Shown: piece by piece, positions 16,076 through 24,111 of the stretch
How the letters are laid out: each line of letters begins with the position of its first letter
Position numbering within the stretch: position 1 is the stretch's first letter
Assembly: GCF_000170755.1 (NCBI RefSeq)
Contig: NZ_ABCK01000021.1
Location: forward strand, 1-64,000
Source: Lentisphaera araneosa HTCC2155
GTDB taxonomy: Bacteria > Verrucomicrobiota > Lentisphaeria > Lentisphaerales > Lentisphaeraceae
Reading direction: 5' to 3'
Length of the DNA: 64,000 nucleotides
The notes under the pieces: model-generated
Databases searched by the model: none
Told to the model about the DNA's origin: nothing
What the model saw: only the letters and a program-made list of their open reading frames with translations
Position numbers and translations under genes: made by a program

Positions 16076-16308
16076 TAGAATAAATTTAAATGTTAGAAAC
16101 GATTATCTCATGAATCGCAGATGCACACATTTACAATGATCAGAACTTAGATAATTTTAGAACTAAATTGAATCAGAAATAATTATCTCAAATGATCAGA
16201 TTTTATAAATTAAAAAACAAAAAAAAGACGAAATACTAACCAAAAAATCGAACTGATATTTTCGTTTTGAATCAAATTTCAAATAGAAAATACAGCTCAT
16301 TTAGGTCG
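16070..16308 (+). other. cassette 35: non-coding, family B copy 3
   Basis: As cassettes 19 and 26, with the mini-frame changed to MLETIIS but its length of seven codons kept. Confidence 0.72.
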
Positions 16309-16314
16309 TTAGAC
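16234..16314 (+). repeat. attC 35
   Basis: Class e; R'' TACTAAC, R' GTTAGAC. Confidence 0.9.
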
Positions 16315-16336
16315 TGACAAGATAGAAGAAAATTAT

Positions 16337-16756
16337 ATGAAAGAAAAAATAAAAAAAACCTTAAAGCAATTCAGCTTTTTAATAGTTGGAATGCTTATTG
16401 GAGTCATCGCAACTTATTTTATATCAAAACAAGCTTTATGGATGATATATGGTGATTCAAGTAGACGACACCTTCACTATTTAGTATCTACTATAGAAAC
16501 AGTAAAAGATCAAGAACCAAGTGCTGTCAGAGATAAATGTATCTCTAACTTATACTTTTATACTGATAGAATTAATACACTAAAAAATGATAAGGCATTT
16601 AATTTCATAATCTCCGAAAAAAATTTAGATAGCCTTTTAACTTCATGTAAAAAACGTTTAAACAACAAAAATATAGATTTAGAATCTTTAAAATTAAAAA
16701 ACGAAAAATTAGAATCACATATTAGAGGCATTATCGAAACATTGGAGAAATATTAA
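16337..16756 (+). CDS. cassette 36: membrane-anchored helical protein
   Basis: 139 residues. One membrane segment (FSFLIVGMLIGVIATYFIS, about 12-31), then a helical domain ending in a coiled-coil-like stretch (SLKLKNEKLESHIRGIIETLEKY). Family unknown. Confidence 0.72.
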   Translation: MKEKIKKTLKQFSFLIVGMLIGVIATYFISKQALWMIYGDSSRRHLHYLVSTIETVKDQEPSAVRDKCISNLYFYTDRINTLKNDKAFNFIISEKNLDSLLTSCKKRLNNKNIDLESLKLKNEKLESHIRGIIETLEKY

Positions 16757-16759
16757 AAA

Positions 16760-16825
16760 GTCTAACCAACAAATCGAAGGAAGATTTTCGTTTCACTCAA
16801 ATCTCCCTCATTTAAATCGTTCTGC
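16760..16825 (+). repeat. attC 36
   Basis: Class a; R'' GTCTAAC, R' GTTCTGC. Confidence 0.9.
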
Positions 16826-16831
16826 AATAAA

Positions 16832-17233
16832 ATGAATAAAGAAACAAAACAAGATCATATATTTTATATACTATTAAGTACAGGGTTAGGTTTATTTATA
16901 ATCTTTTCTATCTACTTATCCATGAATTACTCTGTAGTTGAATTTCAAAAACTAGAACGTTTTTTCACATCATACAGACCTCATTCAATTAGAGATTATG
17001 TACAATCTACATATGACTTATTTATGTTTATCAAACTACAACCAATCTTAACTTGCTTGATCTGGTTAATAACAAATTTAATTTTTATCATCATACGAAT
17101 CTTTAATGAACGTGAACAACTCATTAATTATTATTTTGGTATATTAGTTTCATTAATCATCATGTTAGTATTAGTAGGAATACAATTTAATTCAGTAATT
17201 GAACAAGTCTTAGATCCAAATTGGAAAATATAA
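16832..17233 (+). CDS. cassette 37: membrane protein
   Basis: 133 residues with three membrane segments (IFYILLSTGLGLFIIFSIYL, LTCLIWLITNLIFIIIRIF, YYFGILVSLIIMLVLVGIQF) and a hydrophilic loop of about 40 residues after the first. Family unknown. The ATG is only 12 bases into the cassette. Confidence 0.7.
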   Translation: MNKETKQDHIFYILLSTGLGLFIIFSIYLSMNYSVVEFQKLERFFTSYRPHSIRDYVQSTYDLFMFIKLQPILTCLIWLITNLIFIIIRIFNEREQLINYYFGILVSLIIMLVLVGIQFNSVIEQVLDPNWKI

Positions 17234-17236
17234 AAA

Positions 17237-17302
17237 GCAGAACCAACAAATCGAAGGAAGATTTTAGTTTCACTCAAATCTCCCTCATTTAAATCGTTAG
17301 AT
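17237..17302 (+). repeat. attC 37
   Basis: Class a with one change (ATTTTAGTTTC); R'' GCAGAAC, R' GTTAGAT. Confidence 0.9.
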
Positions 17303-17575
17303 CAGAATAAATTTAAAATACATTTTGTCTTAATACGTCATCTTGTGAGCAATCCACTCTATTCTTTGAGTCACGGAATTAAGCTGAGTAAATGCGAAGT
17401 CAGCAATTCACCAGAAGTGAACGCAAACTATGCATCAAATACGATTCCGAGTATATGCGGAATCAGCAATAAAAAAGAAAAATTAATCTAATTATCAACA
17501 GTAAAAAAAGAAAAGATCTAACAAGAAGCCGGAAGGAAGATTTTCGCTAAGGCTCAATCTCCCTCAGCTTAGACG
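17297..17575 (+). other. cassette 38: non-coding, family A copy 5
   Basis: Near-identical to cassette 51. The hairpin stem has a G-G mismatch (GCTGAG/GTCAGC). The micro-ORF 17392-17472 gives 26 residues (starts MRSQQFTRSERKLCIKYDSE). Confidence 0.72.
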
Positions 17576-17581
17576 TTATGT
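17516..17581 (+). repeat. attC 38
   Basis: Class b with the one-base deletion also seen in attC 17; R'' ATCTAAC, R' GTTATGT. Confidence 0.9.
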
Positions 17582-17593
17582 GAACAATAAAAA

Positions 17594-17977
17594 ATGGCAT
17601 TTTCAGTATTAATTCTCATTGTAGCAGTCGGTAGTTTTCTCTATTGGCTAGTTGTTGGCATAATATGGCTCATCAACAAAAATGACTTATCATTAAACTC
17701 GGATGTAAAAAGGCAAACTGACTTAATCAACACAATAGTTGATCAACTTTCTTCAAATCCAGATGAATATGAAAAGGTTGAAGTTAAACAGAATATTGAA
17801 ATAGAATTAATCATGTTAGTACACACACTTGAATCTATAGAAAGTAAAAGATTAAAGAAAAAAATTCTATATACATTCGATAAAGTTATTAATGCACATT
17901 CTAAAAAGAAATTAATTCTTAGCAACGAAACATTAAATTCAATTATACAAAAAAAAACACATAACCAAAAGCTGTAG
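17594..17977 (+). CDS. cassette 39: membrane-anchored protein reading into attC
   Basis: 127 residues. The N-terminal segment MAFSVLILIVAVGSFLYWLV continues to about residue 27; the rest is a helical, charged cytosolic domain. The last residues (HNQKL) come from attC 39, where the stop lies. Family unknown. Confidence 0.7.
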   Translation: MAFSVLILIVAVGSFLYWLVVGIIWLINKNDLSLNSDVKRQTDLINTIVDQLSSNPDEYEKVEVKQNIEIELIMLVHTLESIESKRLKKKILYTFDKVINAHSKKKLILSNETLNSIIQKKTHNQKL

Positions 17978-18023
17978 AGGAAAATCTTCGTACCTCAGAT
18001 TTCCCTAAGCTGAGTCGTTAGAT
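17959..18023 (+). repeat. attC 39, unique body
   Basis: Body AAGCTGTAGAGGAAAATCTTCG then ATTTCCCTAAGCTGAGTCGTT is seen only here; R'' ACATAAC, R' GTTAGAT. Confidence 0.87.
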
Positions 18024-18042
18024 CAAGATAATAATAAATAAA

Positions 18043-18258
18043 ATGAACGAAGAACCAAAAAATTGCCTGATATGTGAAGGCAAATTAACAACAGGCTATT
18101 TAGAGTCTGGTCATTTAATAAAATGGATAAACGATAGTGATCATTTTATAACAAAGCTTCTGACTATAGGCGAAGCAATTGGAGAAGGATTATCTGTCAA
18201 AGGTAACTATTGTCCAAACTGTAAACAAATTACATTAAACAATATAGAAATTGAATGA
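18043..18258 (+). CDS. cassette 40: small zinc-ribbon protein
   Basis: 71 residues with two CxxC knuckles, CLIC at 8-11 and CPNC near 61-64, spaced as in zinc ribbons, separated by a GYLESGHLIKWI stretch. This layout resembles small uncharacterised zinc-ribbon proteins of the DUF6487 type; the family name is a guess. The role is unknown; metal binding is likely. Confidence 0.72.
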   Translation: MNEEPKNCLICEGKLTTGYLESGHLIKWINDSDHFITKLLTIGEAIGEGLSVKGNYCPNCKQITLNNIEIE

Positions 18259-18264
18259 AAAAAG

Positions 18265-18330
18265 ATCTAACCAACAAATCGAAGGAAGATTTTCGTTTCA
18301 CTCAAATCTCCCTCATTTAAATCGTTAGTC
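18265..18330 (+). repeat. attC 40
   Basis: Class a; R'' ATCTAAC, R' GTTAGTC. Confidence 0.9.
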
Positions 18331-18341
18331 TATAATAAAAT

Positions 18342-18602
18342 ATGAAGAAAAAACACAAACACGATCAATTCTGTAAAGCTATGATTGATGATGATTATAG
18401 ACAAAAACTGATTAAAAAATATCAAGTTACTAGAATTAAATATTTGATTTCCATTTTCATACTAATTGGTTTTACAGTGTATGATTATCTACAAAATAGT
18501 TCATATAATTTGATCATCATTTTTGCCCTATTGTGTTCATTTGGTTTTCTACAAAATGAAAATGATCTCAGAATATTAAAAAGAAATAAAACAAAAGACT
18601 AA
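18342..18602 (+). CDS. cassette 41: small membrane protein
   Basis: 86 residues. Basic, His-rich N-terminus (MKKKHKHDQFCK), then two short membrane segments (IKYLISIFILIGFTVYDYL and YNLIIIFALLCSFGFL) and a basic tail. Family unknown. Confidence 0.68.
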   Translation: MKKKHKHDQFCKAMIDDDYRQKLIKKYQVTRIKYLISIFILIGFTVYDYLQNSSYNLIIIFALLCSFGFLQNENDLRILKRNKTKD

Positions 18603-18663
18603 CCAAAAACTGGAAGGAAGATCCTCGCTAAGGCTCGGATCTCCCTCAGTTAAGTCGTTCTGC
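18597..18663 (+). repeat. attC 41
   Basis: Class c; R'' GACTAAC, R' GTTCTGC. Confidence 0.9.
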
Positions 18664-18675
18664 AGAAATAAAAAT

Positions 18676-19170
18676 ATGAAAAATAATTTATCACCTCAAG
18701 TAACTCCAGAGTTAAATAATAAAATCATTGACACAATAAATAAAATCAGTTGTGAAGATGAACCTGGAACTATACAAGTATCAGAAAATTACGACATTAA
18801 GATTGAAGACGAAAATTGGAAACCTAATTCACCTCTCGTTATATGTCCTGAGTGGTATTCAAGTATTTTAAAGTCTTTACCACTAAGTGGTTTATTCTTT
18901 TTGGCACCTGAACCCGAAGAAAAGTATATGGAAGAACATGAATTTTTAGAACTAACAGGATGGGAAAACGTTTTAGAGTATTATCCATTTTTTATTCCAG
19001 ACATGGTCAACTCAAAACATTATCCAATAGCTTCATCAGGTTATGGCTACCTTGTAATAAATCATGATTCCACACCTAATGATCCTATCTACAGATGGGA
19101 CGGAAGTGCAATGGAATATCAAAAAGCATTTAATAGCTTTTCAGATCTACTCGATTCTATCGACAATTAA
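18676..19170 (+). CDS. cassette 42: SMI1/KNR4-like (SUKH) candidate
   Basis: 164 residues, soluble, acidic. The C-terminal half shows the SUKH-like order: FFIPDMVNS, then GYGYLVINHDSTPNDPIYRWDGS, then a helix FNSFSDLLDSI. SUKH proteins act as immunity partners of polymorphic toxins or as regulators. The call rests on visual similarity only. Confidence 0.72.
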   Translation: MKNNLSPQVTPELNNKIIDTINKISCEDEPGTIQVSENYDIKIEDENWKPNSPLVICPEWYSSILKSLPLSGLFFLAPEPEEKYMEEHEFLELTGWENVLEYYPFFIPDMVNSKHYPIASSGYGYLVINHDSTPNDPIYRWDGSAMEYQKAFNSFSDLLDSIDN

Positions 19171-19176
19171 AAACAA

Positions 19177-19242
19177 GCAGAACCATGAGCTGCAGAGGAA
19201 TTTCTTCGCTTCGCTCGAAATCCCTAATCTCGGTCGTTAGTT
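19177..19242 (+). repeat. attC 42
   Basis: Class d; R'' GCAGAAC, R' GTTAGTT. Confidence 0.9.
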
Positions 19243-19267
19243 GAACAAGAAACAAGGAGGTAAACAA

Positions 19268-19603
19268 ATGGAAAACAATGTATTATTTTTAGGTATAAAA
19301 GGAAGTGTAGTAGCACTCAATAAAAAGACAGGAAAACAGATTTGGAAAACACACCTAAAGTCCAGTCAATATGTAACTATAACACAAGATAAAGAACAAG
19401 TTTATGCTCACACAAATGGTGAGTTATTTTGCCTTCAGAAGAAGTCTGGTAAGTTATTATGGAAAAACGGTTTATCAGGTCTAGGATACGGGTATGCGAG
19501 TATCGCAATTAATAATGGAAACGAAGTAAATCCAACTGTATATCAAGCCATGCAATCAGATCAATCATCATCCACAGCGTCAGCAGCTGGGACAGTACAT
19601 TAA
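19268..19603 (+). CDS. cassette 43: short PQQ-like beta-propeller protein
   Basis: 111 residues from the ATG at 19268, chosen because AAGGAGG lies at a perfect distance; an in-frame TTG at 19241 lies in the cassette head. Two PQQ/BamB-like blade motifs are visible: SVVALNKKTGKQIWKTHL and ELFCLQKKSGKLLWKNGL. Full propellers have 7-8 blades, so this is a fragment-sized product that may oligomerise or be a remnant. There is no signal peptide, unlike BamB. The tail is Ser/Ala-rich. Confidence 0.78.
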   Translation: MENNVLFLGIKGSVVALNKKTGKQIWKTHLKSSQYVTITQDKEQVYAHTNGELFCLQKKSGKLLWKNGLSGLGYGYASIAINNGNEVNPTVYQAMQSDQSSSTASAAGTVH

Positions 19604-19623
19604 AGAAATTAAGAAAGAAAAAC

Positions 19624-19689
19624 AACTAACCATAAGCCGGAAGGAAGATTTTCGTTTCACTCAAATCTCCCTCAGCTTGGACGTTAGTT
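19624..19689 (+). repeat. attC 43, hybrid of classes a and b
   Basis: Class b arms (GCCGGAAGG, CAGCTTGGACGTT) with the class a middle (TTCGTTTCACTC); R'' AACTAAC, R' GTTAGTT. Confidence 0.9.
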
Positions 19690-19730
19690 GGGGATTAAAT
19701 ATAGTATAGAAATGGAGGAAAGGAGAAAAA

Positions 19731-19976
19731 ATGAAAGACAAAATAATTTACTGGATCACTATTATATTCATGGGAGTATTACTCGGAATAGGAGTAGGAA
19801 TATATAATTTATATGATCCAGACAGTTATCACAGAAGACAAGTACTCACTAAAGATTGGGAAACAATTAAACTGTATTTCAATTTTGGATTTTGGGCTAC
19901 ATTTGTTGGAACTGTTTTTGTTGGATTTAAATTTTATGGACAATTCACTGAATTCTTAAAAACAGATGAAAAATAG
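19731..19976 (+). CDS. cassette 44: two-segment membrane protein
   Basis: 81 residues. Segments IIYWITIIFMGVLLGIGVGIY and FGFWATFVGTVFVGF flank a charged loop (DPDSYHRRQVLTKDWE). AAAGGAG before the ATG is a good Shine-Dalgarno sequence, so cassettes 43 and 44 differ from most others in translation signals. Family unknown. Confidence 0.72.
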   Translation: MKDKIIYWITIIFMGVLLGIGVGIYNLYDPDSYHRRQVLTKDWETIKLYFNFGFWATFVGTVFVGFKFYGQFTEFLKTDEK

Positions 19977-19982
19977 AAAAAC

Positions 19983-20048
19983 AACTAACCAACAAATCGA
20001 AGGAAGATTTTCGTTCTACTCAAATCTCCCTCATTTAAAACGTTAGCT
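19983..20048 (+). repeat. attC 44
   Basis: Class a; R'' AACTAAC, R' GTTAGCT. Confidence 0.9.
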
Positions 20049-20059
20049 AAGGAAATAAA

Positions 20060-20563
20060 ATGAAAAAAATATTAATCCTCATACTCACATTTACTGTACA
20101 AGGTTATTCAATAGATTTAACTGATCTTCCATACTTCAAGGAAGGCTCGTTTACGGGAAAAGCGACTTATAAATTCCCTGACAACAAAATTGAAACTGGA
20201 AACGGACTAGAAATTAAAAATCATATTAATAAAAAAGAAAAAATCCTAATATCCGAAGGAAGTTACAAACAAGCCGATAATACCATTAAATTAATGACGA
20301 ACATTTCACTAGTTACAAACAAAAATGGAAATTACGAATTTACACTTAAAAGTAATCAAGGGCTTAATCTTACTGGATTTATAAAAGTCATATCTGAAAC
20401 AGAATACCATACCGTCATTTTAAATGGCAACATAAAATATATGATAACAAAAACATCGTTTGATACAAAAAAACAATTAATATTAAGCTCTATTTCCTAT
20501 AATCCAGATAACACTGAATACATGAAATCAGTTACTGTCTATCAATACAAAAAAAATGAATAG
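20060..20563 (+). CDS. cassette 45: secreted beta-rich protein
   Basis: 167 residues. Signal peptide MKKILILILTFTVQGYS. The mature part has repeated short beta strands (SFTGKATYKFPDNKIETGNG, EFTLKSNQGLNLTGFIKVI). Likely periplasmic or outer-surface. The ATG is preceded by AAGGAAATAAA. Family unknown. Confidence 0.73.
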   Translation: MKKILILILTFTVQGYSIDLTDLPYFKEGSFTGKATYKFPDNKIETGNGLEIKNHINKKEKILISEGSYKQADNTIKLMTNISLVTNKNGNYEFTLKSNQGLNLTGFIKVISETEYHTVILNGNIKYMITKTSFDTKKQLILSSISYNPDNTEYMKSVTVYQYKKNE

Positions 20564-20627
20564 CTAACCATGAGCTGCAGAGGAATTTCTTCGCTTCGCT
20601 CGAAATCCCTAATCTCGGTCGTTCTGT
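20562..20627 (+). repeat. attC 45
   Basis: Class d; R'' AGCTAAC, R' GTTCTGT. Confidence 0.9.
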
Positions 20628-20636
20628 AAATAAATA

Positions 20637-20873
20637 ATGGATATAACTGGATCACTAATTTTCGCAGCATTTGAAGTCTTATTCGATCTTTTTCTAAGTG
20701 CAGTAAGACACTTATTTGATTTGTTTATGGCAACTTTTAGCAAAACACATCGGATAAAATTAAAAAAAGAATGGAACGATTCTTTTGGTAATAAAATCAT
20801 GATAACTGTATGTACTTTAGGTAGTTTCAGTATCATCGGATTTATATTGCACTTAATTATGCAAATAAACTAA
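20637..20873 (+). CDS. cassette 46: small protein with C-terminal membrane segment
   Basis: 78 residues. An amphipathic N-terminal half (SLIFAAFEVLFDLFLSAVRHLFDLF), a basic linker (KTHRIKLKKEW), then a membrane segment (IMITVCTLGSFSIIGFILHLIM). Family unknown. Confidence 0.67.
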   Translation: MDITGSLIFAAFEVLFDLFLSAVRHLFDLFMATFSKTHRIKLKKEWNDSFGNKIMITVCTLGSFSIIGFILHLIMQIN

Positions 20874-20883
20874 ATAGAAAAAT

Positions 20884-20949
20884 ACAGAACCAACAAATCG
20901 AAGGAAGATTTTCGTTTCACTCAAATCTCCCTCATTTAAATCGTTCTGT
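20884..20949 (+). repeat. attC 46
   Basis: Class a; R'' ACAGAAC, R' GTTCTGT. Confidence 0.9.
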
Positions 20950-21273
20950 AGGGATAATAAAAAATAAATTTTAAGTAAACCGAATCTAAAAAAGTGTATC
21001 TCCAAAGACTCAATAATTGATCTATCATTACAAGAAAATACGAAACATAAATCAATCACATCAAAGTGAATCCCCTACTCTACAAAACGCAGTTTTAATC
21101 TGTGTAGATGTGAACTCAGTATTTCACCAAACTTAAACGCAACTCACACCTCAAAACAATCTGAGTATATGCGAAGTCAGCAATTATCTTATAGAAATGA
21201 AAAATAGAAAAATACAGAACCAACAAATCGAAGGAAGATTTTCGTTCCACTCAAATCTCCCTCATTTAAATCG
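20944..21273 (+). other. cassette 47: non-coding, family F copy 1
   Basis: A diverged relative of family A: TGTAGATGTGAACTCAGTATTTCACC and later GTATATGCGAAGTCAGCAATT. The micro-ORF is destroyed here (ATG directly followed by TGA at 21108). It is followed at once by its near-copy, cassette 48. Confidence 0.7.
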
Positions 21274-21279
21274 TTCTGT
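21214..21279 (+). repeat. attC 47
   Basis: Class a; R'' ACAGAAC, R' GTTCTGT. Confidence 0.9.
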
Positions 21280-21603
21280 AGGGATAATAAAAAATAAATT
21301 TTAAGTAAACCGGATCTAAAAAAGCGTATCTCCAAAGACTCAATAATTAATCTATCATTACAAGAAAACACGAAACATAAATCAATCACATCAAAGTGAA
21401 TCCCCTACTCTACAAAACTCAGTTTTAAGCTGTGTAGATGCGAACTCAGTATTTCACCAAACTTAAACGCAAATCATACCTCAAAACAACCTGAGTAGAT
21501 GCGAAGTCAGCAATTATCTTATAGAAATGAAAAATAGAAAAATACAGAACCAGCAAATCGAAGGAAGATTTTCGTTTCACTCAAATCTCCCTCATTTAAA
21601 TCG
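21274..21603 (+). other. cassette 48: non-coding, family F copy 2
   Basis: A tandem copy of cassette 47 with about a dozen substitutions. The micro-ORF 21438-21494 is intact and gives MRTQYFTKLKRKSYLKTT, like the family A peptide. Confidence 0.7.
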
Positions 21604-21609
21604 TTAGGA
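21544..21609 (+). repeat. attC 48
   Basis: Class a; R'' ACAGAAC, R' GTTAGGA. Confidence 0.9.
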
Positions 21610-21625
21610 TAGAATAAAAAATATT

Positions 21626-21826
21626 ATGAATGAAGAAGATATTAAAACAATGTTCAAACTCATGAAAGAATATAGTGAGGAAGAAATGGATCAATGGGAC
21701 TCATGGAAGTTTGATTCGAAATATGGTAAGGTTTACATAAGTTTTGATAGAAAATCAAATGGATATGAAGATTCGTATCATGATATATCTGAGTTACTAA
21801 AACAAGAAAAAAATAAAAAATCCTAA
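21626..21826 (+). CDS. cassette 49: small acidic protein
   Basis: 66 residues, acidic helix at the start (MNEEDIKTMFKLMKEYSEEEMDQW), then a short beta segment (KVYISFDRKSNGYEDSYHD). Cytosolic. Family unknown. Confidence 0.65.
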   Translation: MNEEDIKTMFKLMKEYSEEEMDQWDSWKFDSKYGKVYISFDRKSNGYEDSYHDISELLKQEKNKKS

Positions 21827-21887
21827 CCATGGGTCGCAGAGGAATTTCTTCGCTTCGCTCAGAAATCCCTAAACCCGGTCGTTAGTG
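21821..21887 (+). repeat. attC 49
   Basis: Class d variant (GGGTCGCAGAGG, AAACCCGGTCGTT); R'' TCCTAAC, R' GTTAGTG. Confidence 0.9.
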
Positions 21888-21918
21888 TAAAAAATAAATT
21901 AATAAAAAATTGAATAGA

Positions 21919-22164
21919 ATGAACCAACTTTTCCAAATCATATTAAATCAACTAGCATTTCATGAATTATCCGATGATGATTCAATTGATCCTGATGTAG
22001 CAGTTCAACAATTAGAGCAAATTATTTATGAAGTATGTCATTTAGATCCAGAAATTTTAAACGATTTTAAGAGATACACAAAAATGATGGAAGACAAAGA
22101 AGAAAATGACGAATTAAAGAATGTTTATAAATGCACAATTGATAGCATTGAAATGAACATCTAA
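21919..22164 (+). CDS. cassette 50: small helical acidic protein
   Basis: 81 residues from ATG 21919 (an in-frame TTG at 21910 is possible). Helical and acidic, no membrane segment. Its attC has been split by the IS element that follows, so this cassette can probably no longer be excised normally. Confidence 0.65.
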   Translation: MNQLFQIILNQLAFHELSDDDSIDPDVAVQQLEQIIYEVCHLDPEILNDFKRYTKMMEDKEENDELKNVYKCTIDSIEMNI

Positions 22165-22179
22165 TTGAAAAACAATAAA

Positions 22180-22194
22180 CACTAACCATGAGCT
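22180..22194 (+). repeat. attC 50, left part (interrupted by IS)
   Basis: R'' CACTAAC and the first bases CATGAGCT of a class d site. The rest is at 24112-24164. Confidence 0.85.
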
Positions 22195-22658
22195 ACCTTT
22201 AGGCTACTTTTGCCAATTGAGTTGCAGAAAAAGAAACATTTTTCTTATTAAGGATGGCTGAATGATTTTGCTTTTGTCTTTAAAAAACCCTAAGTTTTTA
22301 GCGATTCTGACAAATTCTAAATGCCGCGAAGGGCAATAACTTCTAATATTAAATTAAGGCATGAGATCTACTTCCATTTTAGAGGGATTAAAACAAGGTT
22401 TCAGAAAGTCCTTTTCACTGACGAGTCTACCCATTTGGATGTGTCGATTTCGACCATCGGTCATACTTTTCAGAACATGTAAAAAAGGCCTACACCAAGT
22501 GACGGGAATTGTGCATTGACGATCATTTCTCAGATGGAGAATGATAAGCTCATGGTGATCATCTTGGCGTAGGTAAACTGATAAATTGTAAGAATCCTAT
22601 TTGATTGATGCTAGAGTTTTTTTATTGATATTTTGTATTTAAGATTTGTTTTGAGAGT
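22195..22658 (-). ncRNA. candidate bridge RNA region of the IS
   Basis: No gene fits here. IS110-family elements encode a guide (bridge) RNA in the long non-coding end; in the IS1111 subgroup this is downstream of the transposase, as here. Inverted repeats such as GTCGATTTCGAC at about 22443 are compatible with a folded RNA. The exact RNA boundaries cannot be set by eye. Confidence 0.35.
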
Positions 22659-23975
22659 TCAACTAATGGCTTCGAGTACTTCTTGAGAATTTAGTTTTTC
22701 ATAACTCCCTCGATCAATAAAAAGTCGCCTCGAATCAAAGCTTTGATGACTTCGATATATCCCAAAAAATGATTTCAAAAACCTCTTCATAAAAATACAC
22801 ATAACTAATTTCCCCGGTTTATCTTTTTGAGTTTTGATACGGTGATAATCTGGACCATAAAGAGCCTTTTGTGTCGTCAAAGGTAGCACAACTAAGGATA
22901 ATACTTTTCTAGCGAGGGAACGGCCTCGTTTACTTAAACGTACCCTACCCTGATATTCGCCACTCTGGCGTTCACGTAGGTTGAGTCCTAGATATTTTGT
23001 AAGTTGCTTTAAATTCTTAAAATCACTAAGGGGACCGGTCTCTGCAAGCAACCTCGCTATATGGAACTCGGAAATGAAGTTTACACGTGCTTGAGGAATG
23101 CGATCATCTTGCTCACGGATTTCACTTAGAATTGTTTTCATCTCCGTTTTCAAGCTCGCTTTACGCTCAAGTCCACGTAGACAATTTTCATAGTGATCAC
23201 TCAAAATAGATTCTAGAGTTGAAGCTGCATCAGAACAATGATTTCTGACACTCTCTTCAGCATCTCGATAAATTTGCTTCAGAGTTGATGACCACACACC
23301 TTTGCAATGAGTTCGCATACGCCGTTCGAAATAACTATAATTATAGGAGACTATTTTCCAGGGATTAAAACCGTAACACCGATATAGGGCCTGACCGGTA
23401 CTAGCATACAGTAGAGATAGTTTTGAGGAGTAATCAGGCCACAGCTGCTTCAGTGTATTATGAACTTGATTACGTGCCGAAACATAGGCTTTGTCAACAT
23501 CTTCGTAATGGCTATTGAGCATTCGTAAGCGCGTGTAGTTTGCTGAGTAAGTCCGATGAATCAGCACCTTATTACGCTCGGCTAAACTATTAATGAGTTC
23601 CGCATCCACTAAGTCGTTTTTGTTCGTCCCATTGAATTCGATGATCTTTGAATTCTTGACCGCCTCACCACTGACGTAGGCAGTCAAACAGTTTAAATGG
23701 GTCGCCATTGACAGAAGGTTCAAGGAATAAGGCCCCGTTGGTTCACAGACAATTCGCAAATTCAAAAAGCCTTTAGACTGTGCCAATGATAAGTAGTTTT
23801 TTAACGCCTTCTCTATTTCTACACTACGGTTAAGGATTTGCTCTCGATAGACTTCGCGCTTGTTAAGTTGCAGGGGACACTCAAAATGAACATCCAGTTT
23901 GCGACTGGAGACATCTACGCCAATATTTAGGATGTGATTGGCATTGACTTCTAATGTTTTTTCTGTTATTTTCAT
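22659..23975 (-). CDS. IS110-family transposase
   Basis: 438 residues. The N-terminal RuvC-like DEDD domain shows IGVDVSSRKLDVHFE (Asp), RIVCEPTGPYS (Glu) and GTNKNDLVDAELI (Asp pair). The C-terminal Transposase_20 domain shows LLAETGPLSDFKNLKQLTKY and LGLNLRERQSGEYQGRV, with the Ser that forms the covalent DNA link. A coiled-coil linker lies between. GAGG precedes the ATG. The length is normal for an intact enzyme, so the element may be active. Confidence 0.95.
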   Translation of the reverse strand: MKITEKTLEVNANHILNIGVDVSSRKLDVHFECPLQLNKREVYREQILNRSVEIEKALKNYLSLAQSKGFLNLRIVCEPTGPYSLNLLSMATHLNCLTAYVSGEAVKNSKIIEFNGTNKNDLVDAELINSLAERNKVLIHRTYSANYTRLRMLNSHYEDVDKAYVSARNQVHNTLKQLWPDYSSKLSLLYASTGQALYRCYGFNPWKIVSYNYSYFERRMRTHCKGVWSSTLKQIYRDAEESVRNHCSDAASTLESILSDHYENCLRGLERKASLKTEMKTILSEIREQDDRIPQARVNFISEFHIARLLAETGPLSDFKNLKQLTKYLGLNLRERQSGEYQGRVRLSKRGRSLARKVLSLVVLPLTTQKALYGPDYHRIKTQKDKPGKLVMCIFMKRFLKSFFGIYRSHQSFDSRRLFIDRGSYEKLNSQEVLEAIS

Positions 23976-24111
23976 TCTAACCTCACTTAGATTTGTTGAA
24001 GGTTTAGAAAGGAGAAACTTTGGTCGGTGGCTCCTTTCTTTTTTTCTCTTCGAAGGACAATATATGGCAAGAACCTATCTCACTGAAATTTTAAACTTCA
24101 TTAATAGTATG

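Larger units (their letters stand above)
22195..24111 (-). mobile_element. IS110-family insertion sequence (IS1111-like) inside attC 50
   Basis: The element separates CATGAGCT from GCAGAGGAATTTC, which are contiguous in every intact class d attC. It carries one DEDD transposase on the minus strand. Subterminal inverted repeats are visible: TTTAGGCTACTTTTGCCA near 22198-22215 and, inverted, TGGCAAGAACCTA near 24065-24077. Long non-coding DNA lies downstream of the transposase (about 464 bases) and short DNA upstream (about 136), the arrangement described for the IS1111 subgroup. No obvious target duplication is seen. Ends are uncertain by 1-3 bases. Confidence 0.85.

Noticed and set aside
20853-21389. 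Two similar minus-strand frames (68 and 66 codons) beginning MIDLCFVFSCNDR
   Set aside because: They read through class a attC sites and repeated family F DNA; their similarity follows from the DNA repeat. The region is not open in other family members.
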